Assembly (NCBI GenBank): GCA_046351215.1
Contig: JAXLYX010000051.1
Coordinates: 1-9,013, forward strand
Reading direction: 5' to 3'
Length of the DNA stretch: 9,013 bases
Source of the DNA: JAXLYX01 sp046351215
GTDB taxonomy: Bacteria > Myxococcota_A > Polyangia > Polyangiales > Houyiibacteriaceae
The notes beneath the pieces were generated by a model that saw only the letters and a list, made by a program, of their open reading frames with translations, was not told where the DNA came from and ran no database searches. Both the position numbers and the translations under genes were made by a program. Below are positions 1-5,960 of this stretch, piece after piece. Each line of letters begins with the position of its first letter. Position 1 is the first letter of the stretch.

Positions 1-1
1 C

Positions 2-961
2 TACCTGCGGCCCGACTACATCACGGTCGAGCTCGGCGGAGTGAACGGCAACTCGCCCATGTCTCGCGATCCGGAGGTCTTCCGGCGCGCGCTCCGGGAG
101 CTCCCGCCGGAAGAGGCGGTCGAACCGGTCGGCCCCGCATTCGGCACGATGTCCTGGTACTCGACGGTGTCCGCCCTCCTCGTCACGCACCTGAACCAGG
201 GCTATCCGCACTACGAGCACCATCGGAACTTCAACGCCTGGGATCAGACGGCGTGGTGGGTCCGCGGCTGGTTGCGCAAGCATTGGTTCAAGTGGCAGGA
301 GCGTGGCGAGCTGCCGCTCTACACGGGTCCCCTGCGGAAGAAGTACTGGTTCCTGCCGCTCCAGGTGCACTGCGATTTCCAGGTGATGCACTCGCCGTTC
401 GCTTCGATCCCGGAGTTCGCCGAGCACGCGATCTCGGAGTTCGCGAAGCTCGCCGAGAAGGAGCATCACCTCGTCGTGAAGCACCATCCGATGGATCGTG
501 CGTACTGCGACTACACGGAGCTGATGGCCGAGCTCGCGCGGAAGTACGGCCTCGGCGAGCGCCTGCACTACGTGCACGACGTCGACCTGCCCGCGATCCT
601 CGCGAACGCGCTCGGCACGATCACGATGAACAGCACCGTGGGCATCCAATCCGTCGAGATGGGCATCCCGGTGAAGGTGCTGGGCAACGCCGTGTACGAC
701 ATCGCCGGCATGACGTTCCAGGGAACGCTCGAGGCCTTCCTGCGCAATCCGGGCACGGTCGATCGCGAGGTCTACGACGGCTTCCGTCGCTACCTGCGCT
801 ACCACAACACGGGCAACGGCAGCGTGTGGAAGAAGCTGCCGTCGCATCCCGAGGGAAGCGGGTGCGTGTGGCCTCCGGCGCTCCGCAACGGAGAAGCCGC
901 GCGGGCGTTCCGGTCGGGCATGGAGCACGGGCAGCACGTGCGCGCCGAGACGGGCGACTGA
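2..961 (+). CDS. kpsS: Capsular polysaccharide biosynthesis/export protein, KpsS-like (5' truncated)
   Basis: The frame is open from base 2, so the start lies left of the window; 319 residues are visible and stop at TGA 959-961. The GTG at 41 is an internal valine: the 13 residues before it (YLRPDYITVELGG) continue the family pattern of RPD-W/Y-ITxExGGVNGxS. Other KpsS-family hallmarks are KHHPMDR (bases 479-499), YVHDVDLPAIL, NSTVG followed by GIPVKVLGNAVYDI, and the late NTGNGS segment. KpsS proteins are cytoplasmic GT-B-fold enzymes that transfer the first beta-Kdo from CMP-Kdo to a phosphatidylglycerol-type acceptor, priming the poly-Kdo linker of group 2 capsules; KpsC extends it. The roughly 40 C-terminal residues look unlike the family core. 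The gene converges on the kdsB end of the kps/kds operon, which supplies CMP-Kdo and export. An alternative is a related KpsC/S-family protein from a lipid-linked glycan cluster. The family is secure; the exact transferase role is inferred. Confidence 0.9.
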   Translation, partial: YLRPDYITVELGGVNGNSPMSRDPEVFRRALRELPPEEAVEPVGPAFGTMSWYSTVSALLVTHLNQGYPHYEHHRNFNAWDQTAWWVRGWLRKHWFKWQERGELPLYTGPLRKKYWFLPLQVHCDFQVMHSPFASIPEFAEHAISEFAKLAEKEHHLVVKHHPMDRAYCDYTELMAELARKYGLGERLHYVHDVDLPAILANALGTITMNSTVGIQSVEMGIPVKVLGNAVYDIAGMTFQGTLEAFLRNPGTVDREVYDGFRRYLRYHNTGNGSVWKKLPSHPEGSGCVWPPALRNGEAARAFRSGMEHGQHVRAETGD

Positions 962-979
962 AGCCGGTCGGGGCGGCGG

Positions 980-1753
980 TCAGCGCTCGAAGAGCTTCGA
1001 CGCGCGCTCGAGGTCCTCGGGCGTGTCGACGCCGCGTCCCGGCGCGTCCGGGATGACCGTGACGTGGATGCGGATGCCGAGATGCATCGCGCGGAGCTGC
1101 TCGAGCGATTCCGCAGTCTCGGCGGGTGACATCGAGGCCGCGCGGAGCGTTCGGAGGGTCCCCACTCGATAGGCATAGAGCCCGAGGTGCCGGAGGAAGG
1201 GGGCGACCGCGGGAAGGGGCTCGTCGACGAGGCCCCGCTCGAAATCGCCACGGACCCAGGGGATCGGAGCTCGCGAGAAGTAGTGCGCGTAGCCGGCGCG
1301 ATCGAGGACGGTCTTCACCACGCTCGGCTCGAAGAGCTCCTCACGCGTCCGGATCGGCGTCGCCATGGTCGCGATGCCGGCGTCGGGGTGGTCGACCAGG
1401 GCCCGTGCGAGGTCTTCGAGGACGGAGGGAGGGACGAAGGGCTCGTCGCCCTGGAGGTTCACGACGACGTCGTCGTCCGCGTAGCCGCGGAGGTCGGCGA
1501 CCTCGGCGAGGCGATCCGTGCCCGTGGCATGGTCCGCGCGCGTGAGGACGACGTGGCCGCCCCCGCTGCGCACGCAGTCGGCGATCCTCGCGTCGTCGGT
1601 CGCGACGAGGACCTCGCTCGCGCTGCTCTGCACGCCCACGTCCCAGACACGCAGGACGAGCGGCCGACCTGCGAGCGGGAGCAGGGGCTTGCCCGGGAGA
1701 CGCGACGAAGCGTAGCGGGCTGGGATCACGACGCGGAAGCTCGGCTTCGTCAT
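980..1753 (-). CDS. kdsB: 3-deoxy-manno-octulosonate cytidylyltransferase (CMP-Kdo synthetase, KdsB/KpsU)
   Basis: This cytoplasmic enzyme couples CTP and Kdo to give CMP-Kdo and pyrophosphate, the activated donor for lipid A-core and for the capsule Kdo linker. At 257 residues it has normal family length. Visible motifs are the nucleotide-binding PARYASSRLPGKPL at residues 11-24, TRADHATGTDRLAEV at 71-85, the metal-binding QGDEP at 101-105, YFSRAPIPW at 158-166, RHLGLYAYR at 188-196, LEQLR at 217-221 and GRGVDTPEDLE at 239-249. The two Asp ligands known in E. coli KdsB are matched by D103 and D243. The ATG at 1753 is preceded by a GGAGAGAG-type ribosome site a few bases upstream. It is the last gene of the kpsMTE-kdsACB operon, 16 bases after kdsC. 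Because it sits with capsule export genes it may play the role of KpsU, the capsule-dedicated isoenzyme; sequence alone does not separate kdsB from kpsU. Confidence 0.96.
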   Translation of the reverse strand: MTKPSFRVVIPARYASSRLPGKPLLPLAGRPLVLRVWDVGVQSSASEVLVATDDARIADCVRSGGGHVVLTRADHATGTDRLAEVADLRGYADDDVVVNLQGDEPFVPPSVLEDLARALVDHPDAGIATMATPIRTREELFEPSVVKTVLDRAGYAHYFSRAPIPWVRGDFERGLVDEPLPAVAPFLRHLGLYAYRVGTLRTLRAASMSPAETAESLEQLRAMHLGIRIHVTVIPDAPGRGVDTPEDLERASKLFER

Positions 1754-1769
1754 CTCGGCTCTCTCCGGC

Positions 1770-2336
1770 TCAGACCTTGTCGTGCTCGCCCTTCCCGAGG
1801 TGGGAGGCGAAGAGGCGCTCGATCGCGGCGTCGAGACGGCCTCGCGAAGCGAGGAGGAGATCGGCGACCTCGCGGACGGCCCCCTTCCCTCCGGGCAGGG
1901 AGGTGACGAGAGCCGATTCGGTCCGGACGCGAGGATGGGCGTCGGCGACGGCGATCGGCAGGCCGACGAACCGGAGCGCGGGGAGGTCGAGCACGTCGTC
2001 CCCGACGAAGGCCATCGCGGCGGGCTCGATCCCGAGCGTGGTCGAGAGCTCGGCGAGGACGCTCCGCTTGTCGTCCCGTCCGACGAAGACCCTGCGGATA
2101 CGCAGCTCCTCGCAGCGCTTCACGACGATCGACGAGCGCCGGGCCGTGATCACCGCGACCTCGAGACCCTCGTCGAGCAAGAGACGCAGGCCGAGCCCAT
2201 CGCGGGAGTGGAAGGCCTTGAGCGCCTCGCCGGACTCGCCGTAGTAGAGGCGGCCGTCCGTGAGGACGCCGTCGACGTCGAGCGCGAGCAGACGGACCTT
2301 CGAGGCCCGCGCCATGACGTCGGGCGACTCGCTCAT
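1770..2336 (-). CDS. kdsC: 3-deoxy-manno-octulosonate-8-phosphatase (KdsC)
   Basis: KdsC hydrolyses Kdo-8-phosphate to Kdo and phosphate, the step between KdsA and KdsB. The protein is 188 residues, the usual size of this cap-less (C0) HAD phosphatase, which acts as a tetramer. HAD motif I is LDVDGVLTD at residues 19-27 (nucleophile D20, acid/base D22); motif II is VITARRS with T64; the motif III lysine is K90 in GRDDKR; motif IV is GDDVLD at 112-117. FHSRDGLGL at 42-50 is typical of KdsC. The frame stays open far upstream inside kdsA, but the HAD domain begins at MSESPDV, whose ATG (2334-2336) overlaps the kdsA stop as ATGA, so translational coupling is likely. A second ATG at 2315 would give 181 residues and still keep motif I. 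The tail after GGKGAVREVADLLL is slightly long and Lys/His-rich. Confidence 0.95.
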   Translation of the reverse strand: MSESPDVMARASKVRLLALDVDGVLTDGRLYYGESGEALKAFHSRDGLGLRLLLDEGLEVAVITARRSSIVVKRCEELRIRRVFVGRDDKRSVLAELSTTLGIEPAAMAFVGDDVLDLPALRFVGLPIAVADAHPRVRTESALVTSLPGGKGAVREVADLLLASRGRLDAAIERLFASHLGKGEHDKV

Positions 2337-3169
2337 CCCGCGGAATCCTCGAGGTACGGATGGCGCTTCACGACGCGGTCGAGCTCGACGAGCTCGGTCA
2401 GCAGCTCCTCCATGCGCCCGAGGGGCCACATGTTCGGACCGTCGGACAGCGCCTTCTTCGGATCGGGGTGGGTCTCCATGAAGAGGCCCGCAACGCCGGC
2501 GGCGGTCGCTGCGCGCGCGAGCACCGGAACCATCGTCGACTGGCCGCCCGAAGCCGTCCCGAGGCCGCCCGGCTGCTGCACGGAATGCGTCGCGTCGAAG
2601 ACCACCGGGCATCCCGTTCCGCGCATCACGGCGAGGCCCCGCATGTCGGAGACCAGCGTGTTGTATCCGAAGGACACTCCGCGCTCGCAGAGCATCACCT
2701 GCTCGTTGCCGACGGCGCGGCACTTCTCCACCACGGCCGGCATGTCCCAGGGGGCCTGGAACTGGCCCTTCTTGATGTTCACGGGCTTGCCCGCGCGGGC
2801 CACCCGCTGGATGAAGTCCGTCTGCCGGACGAGGAACGCCGGCGTCTGGAGCACGTCGACGACCGAGGCGACTTCGTCGATCGGTGTCGACTCGTGCACG
2901 TCGGTGAGCACGGGCACGCCGAGGACATCGCGCACCTTCGCGAGGATGCGCAGTCCCTCCTCGAGGCCGAGGCCGCGGAAGGCGTCGCCCGACGTCCGGT
3001 TCGCCTTGTCGTAGCTCGCCTTGAAGACGTAGGGGATGCCGAGCTTCGACGTGATGTCGCGCATCCGCGTGCCCACCTCGAGACAGAGCTCCTCGCTCTC
3101 GACGACGCACGGACCTGCGATGAGGAAGAGCGGCGCCCGATTACCGACTTCGTACGGACCGAGCTTCAT
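2333..3169 (-). CDS. kdsA: 3-deoxy-8-phosphooctulonate synthase (KdsA), metal-dependent type
   Basis: KdsA condenses phosphoenolpyruvate with D-arabinose-5-phosphate to give Kdo-8-phosphate, the committed step of Kdo synthesis. The 278-residue TIM-barrel protein has family length. Motifs are LIAGPCVVES (16-25), FKASYDKANRTS (49-60), LTDVHE (88-93), NIKKGQFQAPWDMP (131-144), CERGVSFGYN (161-170), FDATHSVQQPGG (191-202), METHPDPKKALSDGPN (231-246). Residue 21 is Cys, where the metal-independent E. coli enzyme has Asn; the other three metal ligands of the Aquifex-type enzyme are present as H195, E232 and D243. The sequence therefore predicts the metal-dependent class. An AAGGAG ribosome site 8 bases before ATG 3169 supports the start. 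It follows kpsE after 36 bases and overlaps kdsC by ATGA, so the biosynthetic half of the operon starts here with its own strong ribosome site. Confidence 0.97.
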   Translation of the reverse strand: MKLGPYEVGNRAPLFLIAGPCVVESEELCLEVGTRMRDITSKLGIPYVFKASYDKANRTSGDAFRGLGLEEGLRILAKVRDVLGVPVLTDVHESTPIDEVASVVDVLQTPAFLVRQTDFIQRVARAGKPVNIKKGQFQAPWDMPAVVEKCRAVGNEQVMLCERGVSFGYNTLVSDMRGLAVMRGTGCPVVFDATHSVQQPGGLGTASGGQSTMVPVLARAATAAGVAGLFMETHPDPKKALSDGPNMWPLGRMEELLTELVELDRVVKRHPYLEDSAG

Positions 3170-3177
3170 GGCCGGCG

Positions 3178-3183
3178 CTCCTT
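3178..3183 (-). promoter_or_regulatory. Strong ribosome binding site for kdsA
   Basis: On the minus strand the bases read AAGGAG, followed by an 8-base spacer and the kdsA ATG at 3167-3169. It lies in the 36-base gap after kpsE. This is the clearest Shine-Dalgarno site in the minus-strand operon and shows that kdsA is translated independently of kpsE, unlike the ATGA-coupled genes. Confidence 0.8.
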
Positions 3184-3205
3184 GGAACTGCGGATGGAAT
3201 CGCGA

Positions 3206-4162
3206 TCAGAGGTTCGCATGTTCGAGCGCGACCGCGAAGAGGATGGAACCGATGACGAGGAGGGTGGCGCTCGCGATGAAGACCGCGAGGACCATCCGCC
3301 AGACGACGGGATGGCTGGGAACGTCCGGCTGCGAGGGCTCGCTGATGGTGACGAGATAGCGGTGTTCCCGCTGAGCCTCCGCCTGCGTCGATTCGAGCGA
3401 GTCGAGGGCCGACTGGTACGTGCGGAGCGCGAGGTCCTTGCGCACGGTCGCGAGCTCGAGCGCGGCGGAGTCGGCCGCCGCGGCCGGGTCGTCGGTCACT
3501 CCGGACGCCTGACGCGCGCGGATCCGGGCGTCGAGCTCCGTGACCTTCGCCTGAGCCTCCGCGAGCCGGTTCGCCGAGGCGTCCGCCTCCGCGCGAGCGA
3601 ACGCGATCCGCGCATCCCTGGCCTCGCGGGACTGTCGATTGATCTTCTCCTCGCTCGCTCGGAGGATCGCGACGGCGAAGCGGTGGGCGTCCGCGCCCGA
3701 GAAGGCGCGCACCTTCAGGGTGAGGAACGAAGTCTGGGGATCGTAGGCCACGTCGACGTGGCTCCGGTAGTAGGCATAGGCATCCTCGAAGGAGGCCTTG
3801 GCCGTCATGCGCGAGAACCGGTCGACCCGCGGGCTCCGGAAGTGCTGGTCGTAGCGCTCCTGCTCGACGAGGCGGCGGAACGCGTCGCGGGAGAGCGCAT
3901 ACTCCTGGACGACCATGACGTCCCTCGGGATGTTCGTCCCGGGGACGGTGCTCATCACCGACGCCCCACCGGCCGCGTCGACGGCCACGACCGCCTGGGA
4001 CTCGAACTGGGGCGTTGCGACGAAGGCGAAGTAGACGAAGGAAACGAGCGTCGGCAGCCCGATGCCGACCAGGATGCGTAGGAGGAGACGGCGTGTCTTC
4101 TCGCGTCGCACCCGCTCGAGCGTGCTCTCCCCGGACGGGGCCTGGATCGACGTCTCGCTCAT
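3206..4162 (-). CDS. kpsE: Capsule polysaccharide export inner-membrane protein, KpsE/CtrB/BexC family
   Basis: KpsE-type proteins (PCP family) sit in the inner membrane with a large periplasmic domain and connect the KpsMT transporter to the outer-membrane exporter. The 318 residues show a basic cytoplasmic N-terminus (18-29, with RVRREKTRRLLLR), a transmembrane helix at about 28-49, a periplasmic core, an Ala/Glu/Arg-rich coiled coil at about 165-265, a proline-spaced stretch (SEPSQPDVPSHP, 274-285) and a second transmembrane helix at about 288-312, ending in a short cytoplasmic tail. This N-TM/coiled coil/Pro-rich/C-TM order is diagnostic. It is shorter than E. coli KpsE (about 380 residues). 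The frame extends further upstream, but MSETS with ATG at 4160-4162 overlaps the kpsT stop as ATGA and has GAGG 7 bases before it, so this start is preferred. Its place between kpsT and the kds genes supports the assignment. Confidence 0.9.
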   Translation of the reverse strand: MSETSIQAPSGESTLERVRREKTRRLLLRILVGIGLPTLVSFVYFAFVATPQFESQAVVAVDAAGGASVMSTVPGTNIPRDVMVVQEYALSRDAFRRLVEQERYDQHFRSPRVDRFSRMTAKASFEDAYAYYRSHVDVAYDPQTSFLTLKVRAFSGADAHRFAVAILRASEEKINRQSREARDARIAFARAEADASANRLAEAQAKVTELDARIRARQASGVTDDPAAAADSAALELATVRKDLALRTYQSALDSLESTQAEAQREHRYLVTISEPSQPDVPSHPVVWRMVLAVFIASATLLVIGSILFAVALEHANL

Positions 4163-4809
4163 GAAACGGCCTCGTACATCGCCGACGCATCGTCGACGGA
4201 GTCGAAGAAATGGAGCTTGCCGGCGTGGAGCACGGCGCAGCGGTTGCAATAGTCGCGAAGGGTGTCGAGGTTGTGCGACACCATGATGATCGACGAATGG
4301 GTTCGTCTCTCGCGGAACGCGGCGTGGCAGCGCTCCTGGAACTTCGTGTCACCGACCGCCGTGACCTCGTCGACGAGGTAGACGTCGAAGTCGATCGCCA
4401 TGCTGAGACCGAACGCGAGCCGGGCGCGCATGCCGGACGAATAGGTGCGGATCGGCGATCGGAAATGGCGACCGATGTCCGCGAACTCGCGGGCGAACTC
4501 GACCACCCGCGAAACGTCGGCGTGGTAGACGCGGGCGACGAACTTGCAGTTCTCCTCACCGCTCAGCGACGGATGGAAGCCGCCGGCGAAGCCGATCGGC
4601 CACGAGATGCGCCCCTGCCGGACGACGTGGCCGCTGTCCGGCAGCTCGGCACCGCCGAGGATGCGCAGCAGGGTGGACTTGCCAGCCCCGTTCTTGCCGA
4701 GAATCCCGATGCTGTCCCGCGGCGCGAACGTCGCATCGATGTGGTCGAGCACGACGTTGGGCCTGCGCCCCGCCTTGTAGATCTTGGTGACGCCCTGGAG
4801 GGAGATCAT
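4159..4809 (-). CDS. kpsT: Capsule polysaccharide ABC transporter ATP-binding protein (KpsT/CtrD/BexA)
   Basis: This is the cytoplasmic ATPase that drives export of lipid-linked capsular polysaccharide through KpsM. The 216-residue length is typical of KpsT. Walker A is GKNGAGKST (38-46), the signature is YSSGMRARLAF (123-133), a departure from LSGGQ characteristic of the polysaccharide-export ATPase family, Walker B is VYLVDEVTAVGD (143-154), and the switch histidine is H179 in MVSHN. GFHPSLSGEEN (77-87) is the family segment after the Q-loop region. There is no C-terminal carbohydrate-binding domain, which separates it from the Wzt-type O-antigen ATPases with such a domain. ATG 4807-4809 overlaps the kpsM stop as ATGA, and its own stop overlaps the kpsE start in the same way, so stoichiometric coupled translation is likely. 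Confidence 0.96.
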   Translation of the reverse strand: MISLQGVTKIYKAGRRPNVVLDHIDATFAPRDSIGILGKNGAGKSTLLRILGGAELPDSGHVVRQGRISWPIGFAGGFHPSLSGEENCKFVARVYHADVSRVVEFAREFADIGRHFRSPIRTYSSGMRARLAFGLSMAIDFDVYLVDEVTAVGDTKFQERCHAAFRERRTHSSIIMVSHNLDTLRDYCNRCAVLHAGKLHFFDSVDDASAMYEAVS

Positions 4810-5681
4810 CCGACCTCGACCTTCGTCCGGACGCGCCGCTCGAGGAAGAGGCCGAGCGCGAAGAGACCCAGGATGAACGAGAGCACGTAGGTCGGGCTCG
4901 CGCCTCGGGGCTCGTAGTAGGCCGACCACGATCCGCGCAGCAGCTCGATCACGTGGAGGAAGGGATTCCAGAGCAGGAGGTGGCGGACCTCCTCGCCGAG
5001 CTCGTTCGCGGTGAAGAAGATCCCCGAGATCCAGAAGAGAGGGCGCATGAGCGGCCCCCGCAGCCGATCGACCAGCGTGGTGACCACGCCGAGCATGCAG
5101 TAGACCAGGCCGAGCGCGGTTCCGAGGAACGACGCGGCCATCAACACGAGCATCACGCCGAGCGGATCCTCGATGTGGACACGTCCGGTGAGGAGGCTGT
5201 CCGTGGCGATGATGATCACGAAGACCATCAAGAGGGTCGTGGCCTCGAGCAGCGCCCGCGCGAAGACGAGGTCGAGGCGGTGCACCTGCGGGTAGTAGAG
5301 GAGCGTCCGGTTGCCGTTGATCGCCTCGGCCGCCCGATCGGCCGTGCTCGTGATGAGCTCGTAGGGCAGGAGACCGGTGGCGATGAAGGTCACGAGGTCC
5401 ATGCCGGCTTGCGGCGGGCGGCCCGTGATGTCGAACGCCACGTAGAACGTGACGATCACGGCGAGGGGCTCGAAGAACGCCCAGAGGTAGCCGAGCTTCT
5501 GCTCCCCGAAGCGCGTGCGCGTCTCGCGGAGCACGACGGCGTGGATGACCGTCAGCTGCGTCTGGAGGCCGTCGAGCAGCTGGAACCAGATGGGCCTCGG
5601 CGCCGCGATCGGCTCGGGCCCGCCCGCTTGGGGCTCCCCCGATCCGTCGACGGCCATGGCTTCGGACATCGTGGCTCCCAT
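4806..5681 (-). CDS. kpsM: Capsule polysaccharide ABC transporter permease (KpsM/CtrC/BexB)
   Basis: KpsM is the ABC-2 type membrane subunit through which lipid-linked capsular polysaccharide is moved to the periplasm. From ATG 5681 the protein has 291 residues. An Ala/Gly/Pro-rich cytoplasmic N-terminus (1-33) precedes the conserved LRETRTRFGEQKLGYLWAFF (51-70), then about six hydrophobic helices: roughly 70-86, 95-113, 145-165, 173-200, 212-226 and 264-280. The NPFLHVIELLRGSW segment (239-252) is typical of the family. The open frame continues upstream as low-complexity antisense to the adaptor gene and is not coding there. A GGGGAAGAG site (5685-5693) precedes ATG 5681. A second ATG at 5669 (287 residues) has GGAG 5 bases upstream and is about as plausible; a third lies at 5657. 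It is the first gene of the kpsMTE-kdsACB operon and is transcribed away from the adaptor gene. Confidence 0.94.
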   Translation of the reverse strand: MGATMSEAMAVDGSGEPQAGGPEPIAAPRPIWFQLLDGLQTQLTVIHAVVLRETRTRFGEQKLGYLWAFFEPLAVIVTFYVAFDITGRPPQAGMDLVTFIATGLLPYELITSTADRAAEAINGNRTLLYYPQVHRLDLVFARALLEATTLLMVFVIIIATDSLLTGRVHIEDPLGVMLVLMAASFLGTALGLVYCMLGVVTTLVDRLRGPLMRPLFWISGIFFTANELGEEVRHLLLWNPFLHVIELLRGSWSAYYEPRGASPTYVLSFILGLFALGLFLERRVRTKVEVG

Positions 5682-5754
5682 GCGCTCTTCCCCGGACTCG
5701 GGCCTCGACGGGAGGCACGCGTCGGGGCCGTCCGCCGGACGGTTCCGGGGCGTG

Positions 5755-5783
5755 CTTCTAGCTCTCGGGGGATGGGTCGGCAA
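5755..5783 (-). promoter_or_regulatory. Candidate sigma70-like promoter for the kpsMTE-kdsACB operon
   Basis: On the minus strand TTGCCG (5783-5778) and TAGAAG (5760-5755) are separated by exactly 17 bases, each matching the -35 and -10 consensus at four of six positions. Transcription would begin near 5748 and leave a leader of about 65 bases before the kpsM ATG at 5681. Such matches arise by chance, the organism's promoter consensus is unknown, and GC-rich genomes often use weaker boxes, so this is only a suggestion supported by its position in the divergent intergenic region. Confidence 0.25.
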
Positions 5784-5791
5784 GACAGCCC

Positions 5792-5839
5792 GGGGAGCGC
5801 CCCCCTCCCCTTTCGGGGCACGGCCCGAGGCTCGGGGCC
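5792..5839. repeat. Cluster of G/C-rich inverted repeats in the kpsM/adaptor divergent region
   Basis: Three small dyads lie side by side: GGGG-AGCG-CCCC at 5792-5803, CCCC-TTTC-GGGG at 5807-5818, and GGCCCGAG-g-CTCGGGGCC at 5822-5839 (the last has a perfect 13-base core, 5824-5836, around G5830, then one extra G in the right arm). They fall between the divergently transcribed kpsM and adaptor genes, just upstream of the candidate kpsM promoter. They could be operator half-sites or weak hairpins. No T-tract follows, so an intrinsic terminator is not supported. In DNA this rich in G and C such dyads can be accidental. Confidence 0.35.
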
Positions 5840-5960
5840 CGCCTCGAAACGCCGGGGAGTCGCCAGGGAGCGCGGATCTTGCTATCGGGTTGGCGTGCCG
5901 AATTCCGACGAGGCCCAGCTTCCTTCCCGCAGCGTCCCGCGCCCCGTGCGTCCCCTCGCG

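Larger units (their letters stand above)
5682..5960. other. Divergent intergenic region between capsule operon and MacAB-like operon
   Basis: About 213-279 bases, depending on the adaptor start (5895 or 5961), separate the two divergent gene sets. It holds the kpsM ribosome site (5685-5693), the candidate minus-strand promoter (5755-5783) and the inverted-repeat cluster (5792-5839). No convincing plus-strand promoter is visible; a TTGCTAT stretch near 5878-5885 is too weak to call. Open frames crossing this stretch are continuations of GC-rich shadow frames without recognisable protein. Confidence 0.6.

Noticed and set aside
2337..3110. Fusion of an upstream domain to KdsC through the open frame up to 3110
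   Set aside because: The upstream part is a +1/-1 shadow of kdsA; KdsC alone has normal length and starts at an ATGA overlap.
1782..4081. Long plus-strand open frames opposite kdsC, kdsA and kpsE (up to 573 codons)
   Set aside because: They are antisense to genes with clear catalytic motifs, are rich in Arg/Glu/Asp/Gly with no recognisable domain, and are expected in GC-rich DNA where stop codons are rare.
5807..5818. CCCC-TTTC-GGGG hairpin as an intrinsic terminator
   Set aside because: The stem is only 4 bp, no T-run follows on either strand, and it lies between divergent genes where no transcript should end.
4953..5960. Plus-strand upstream extension of the adaptor frame from 4953
   Set aside because: It is antisense to kpsM and crosses the intergenic region with Glu/Arg/Asp-rich composition and no domain; the adaptor's membrane anchor is only found after 5961.
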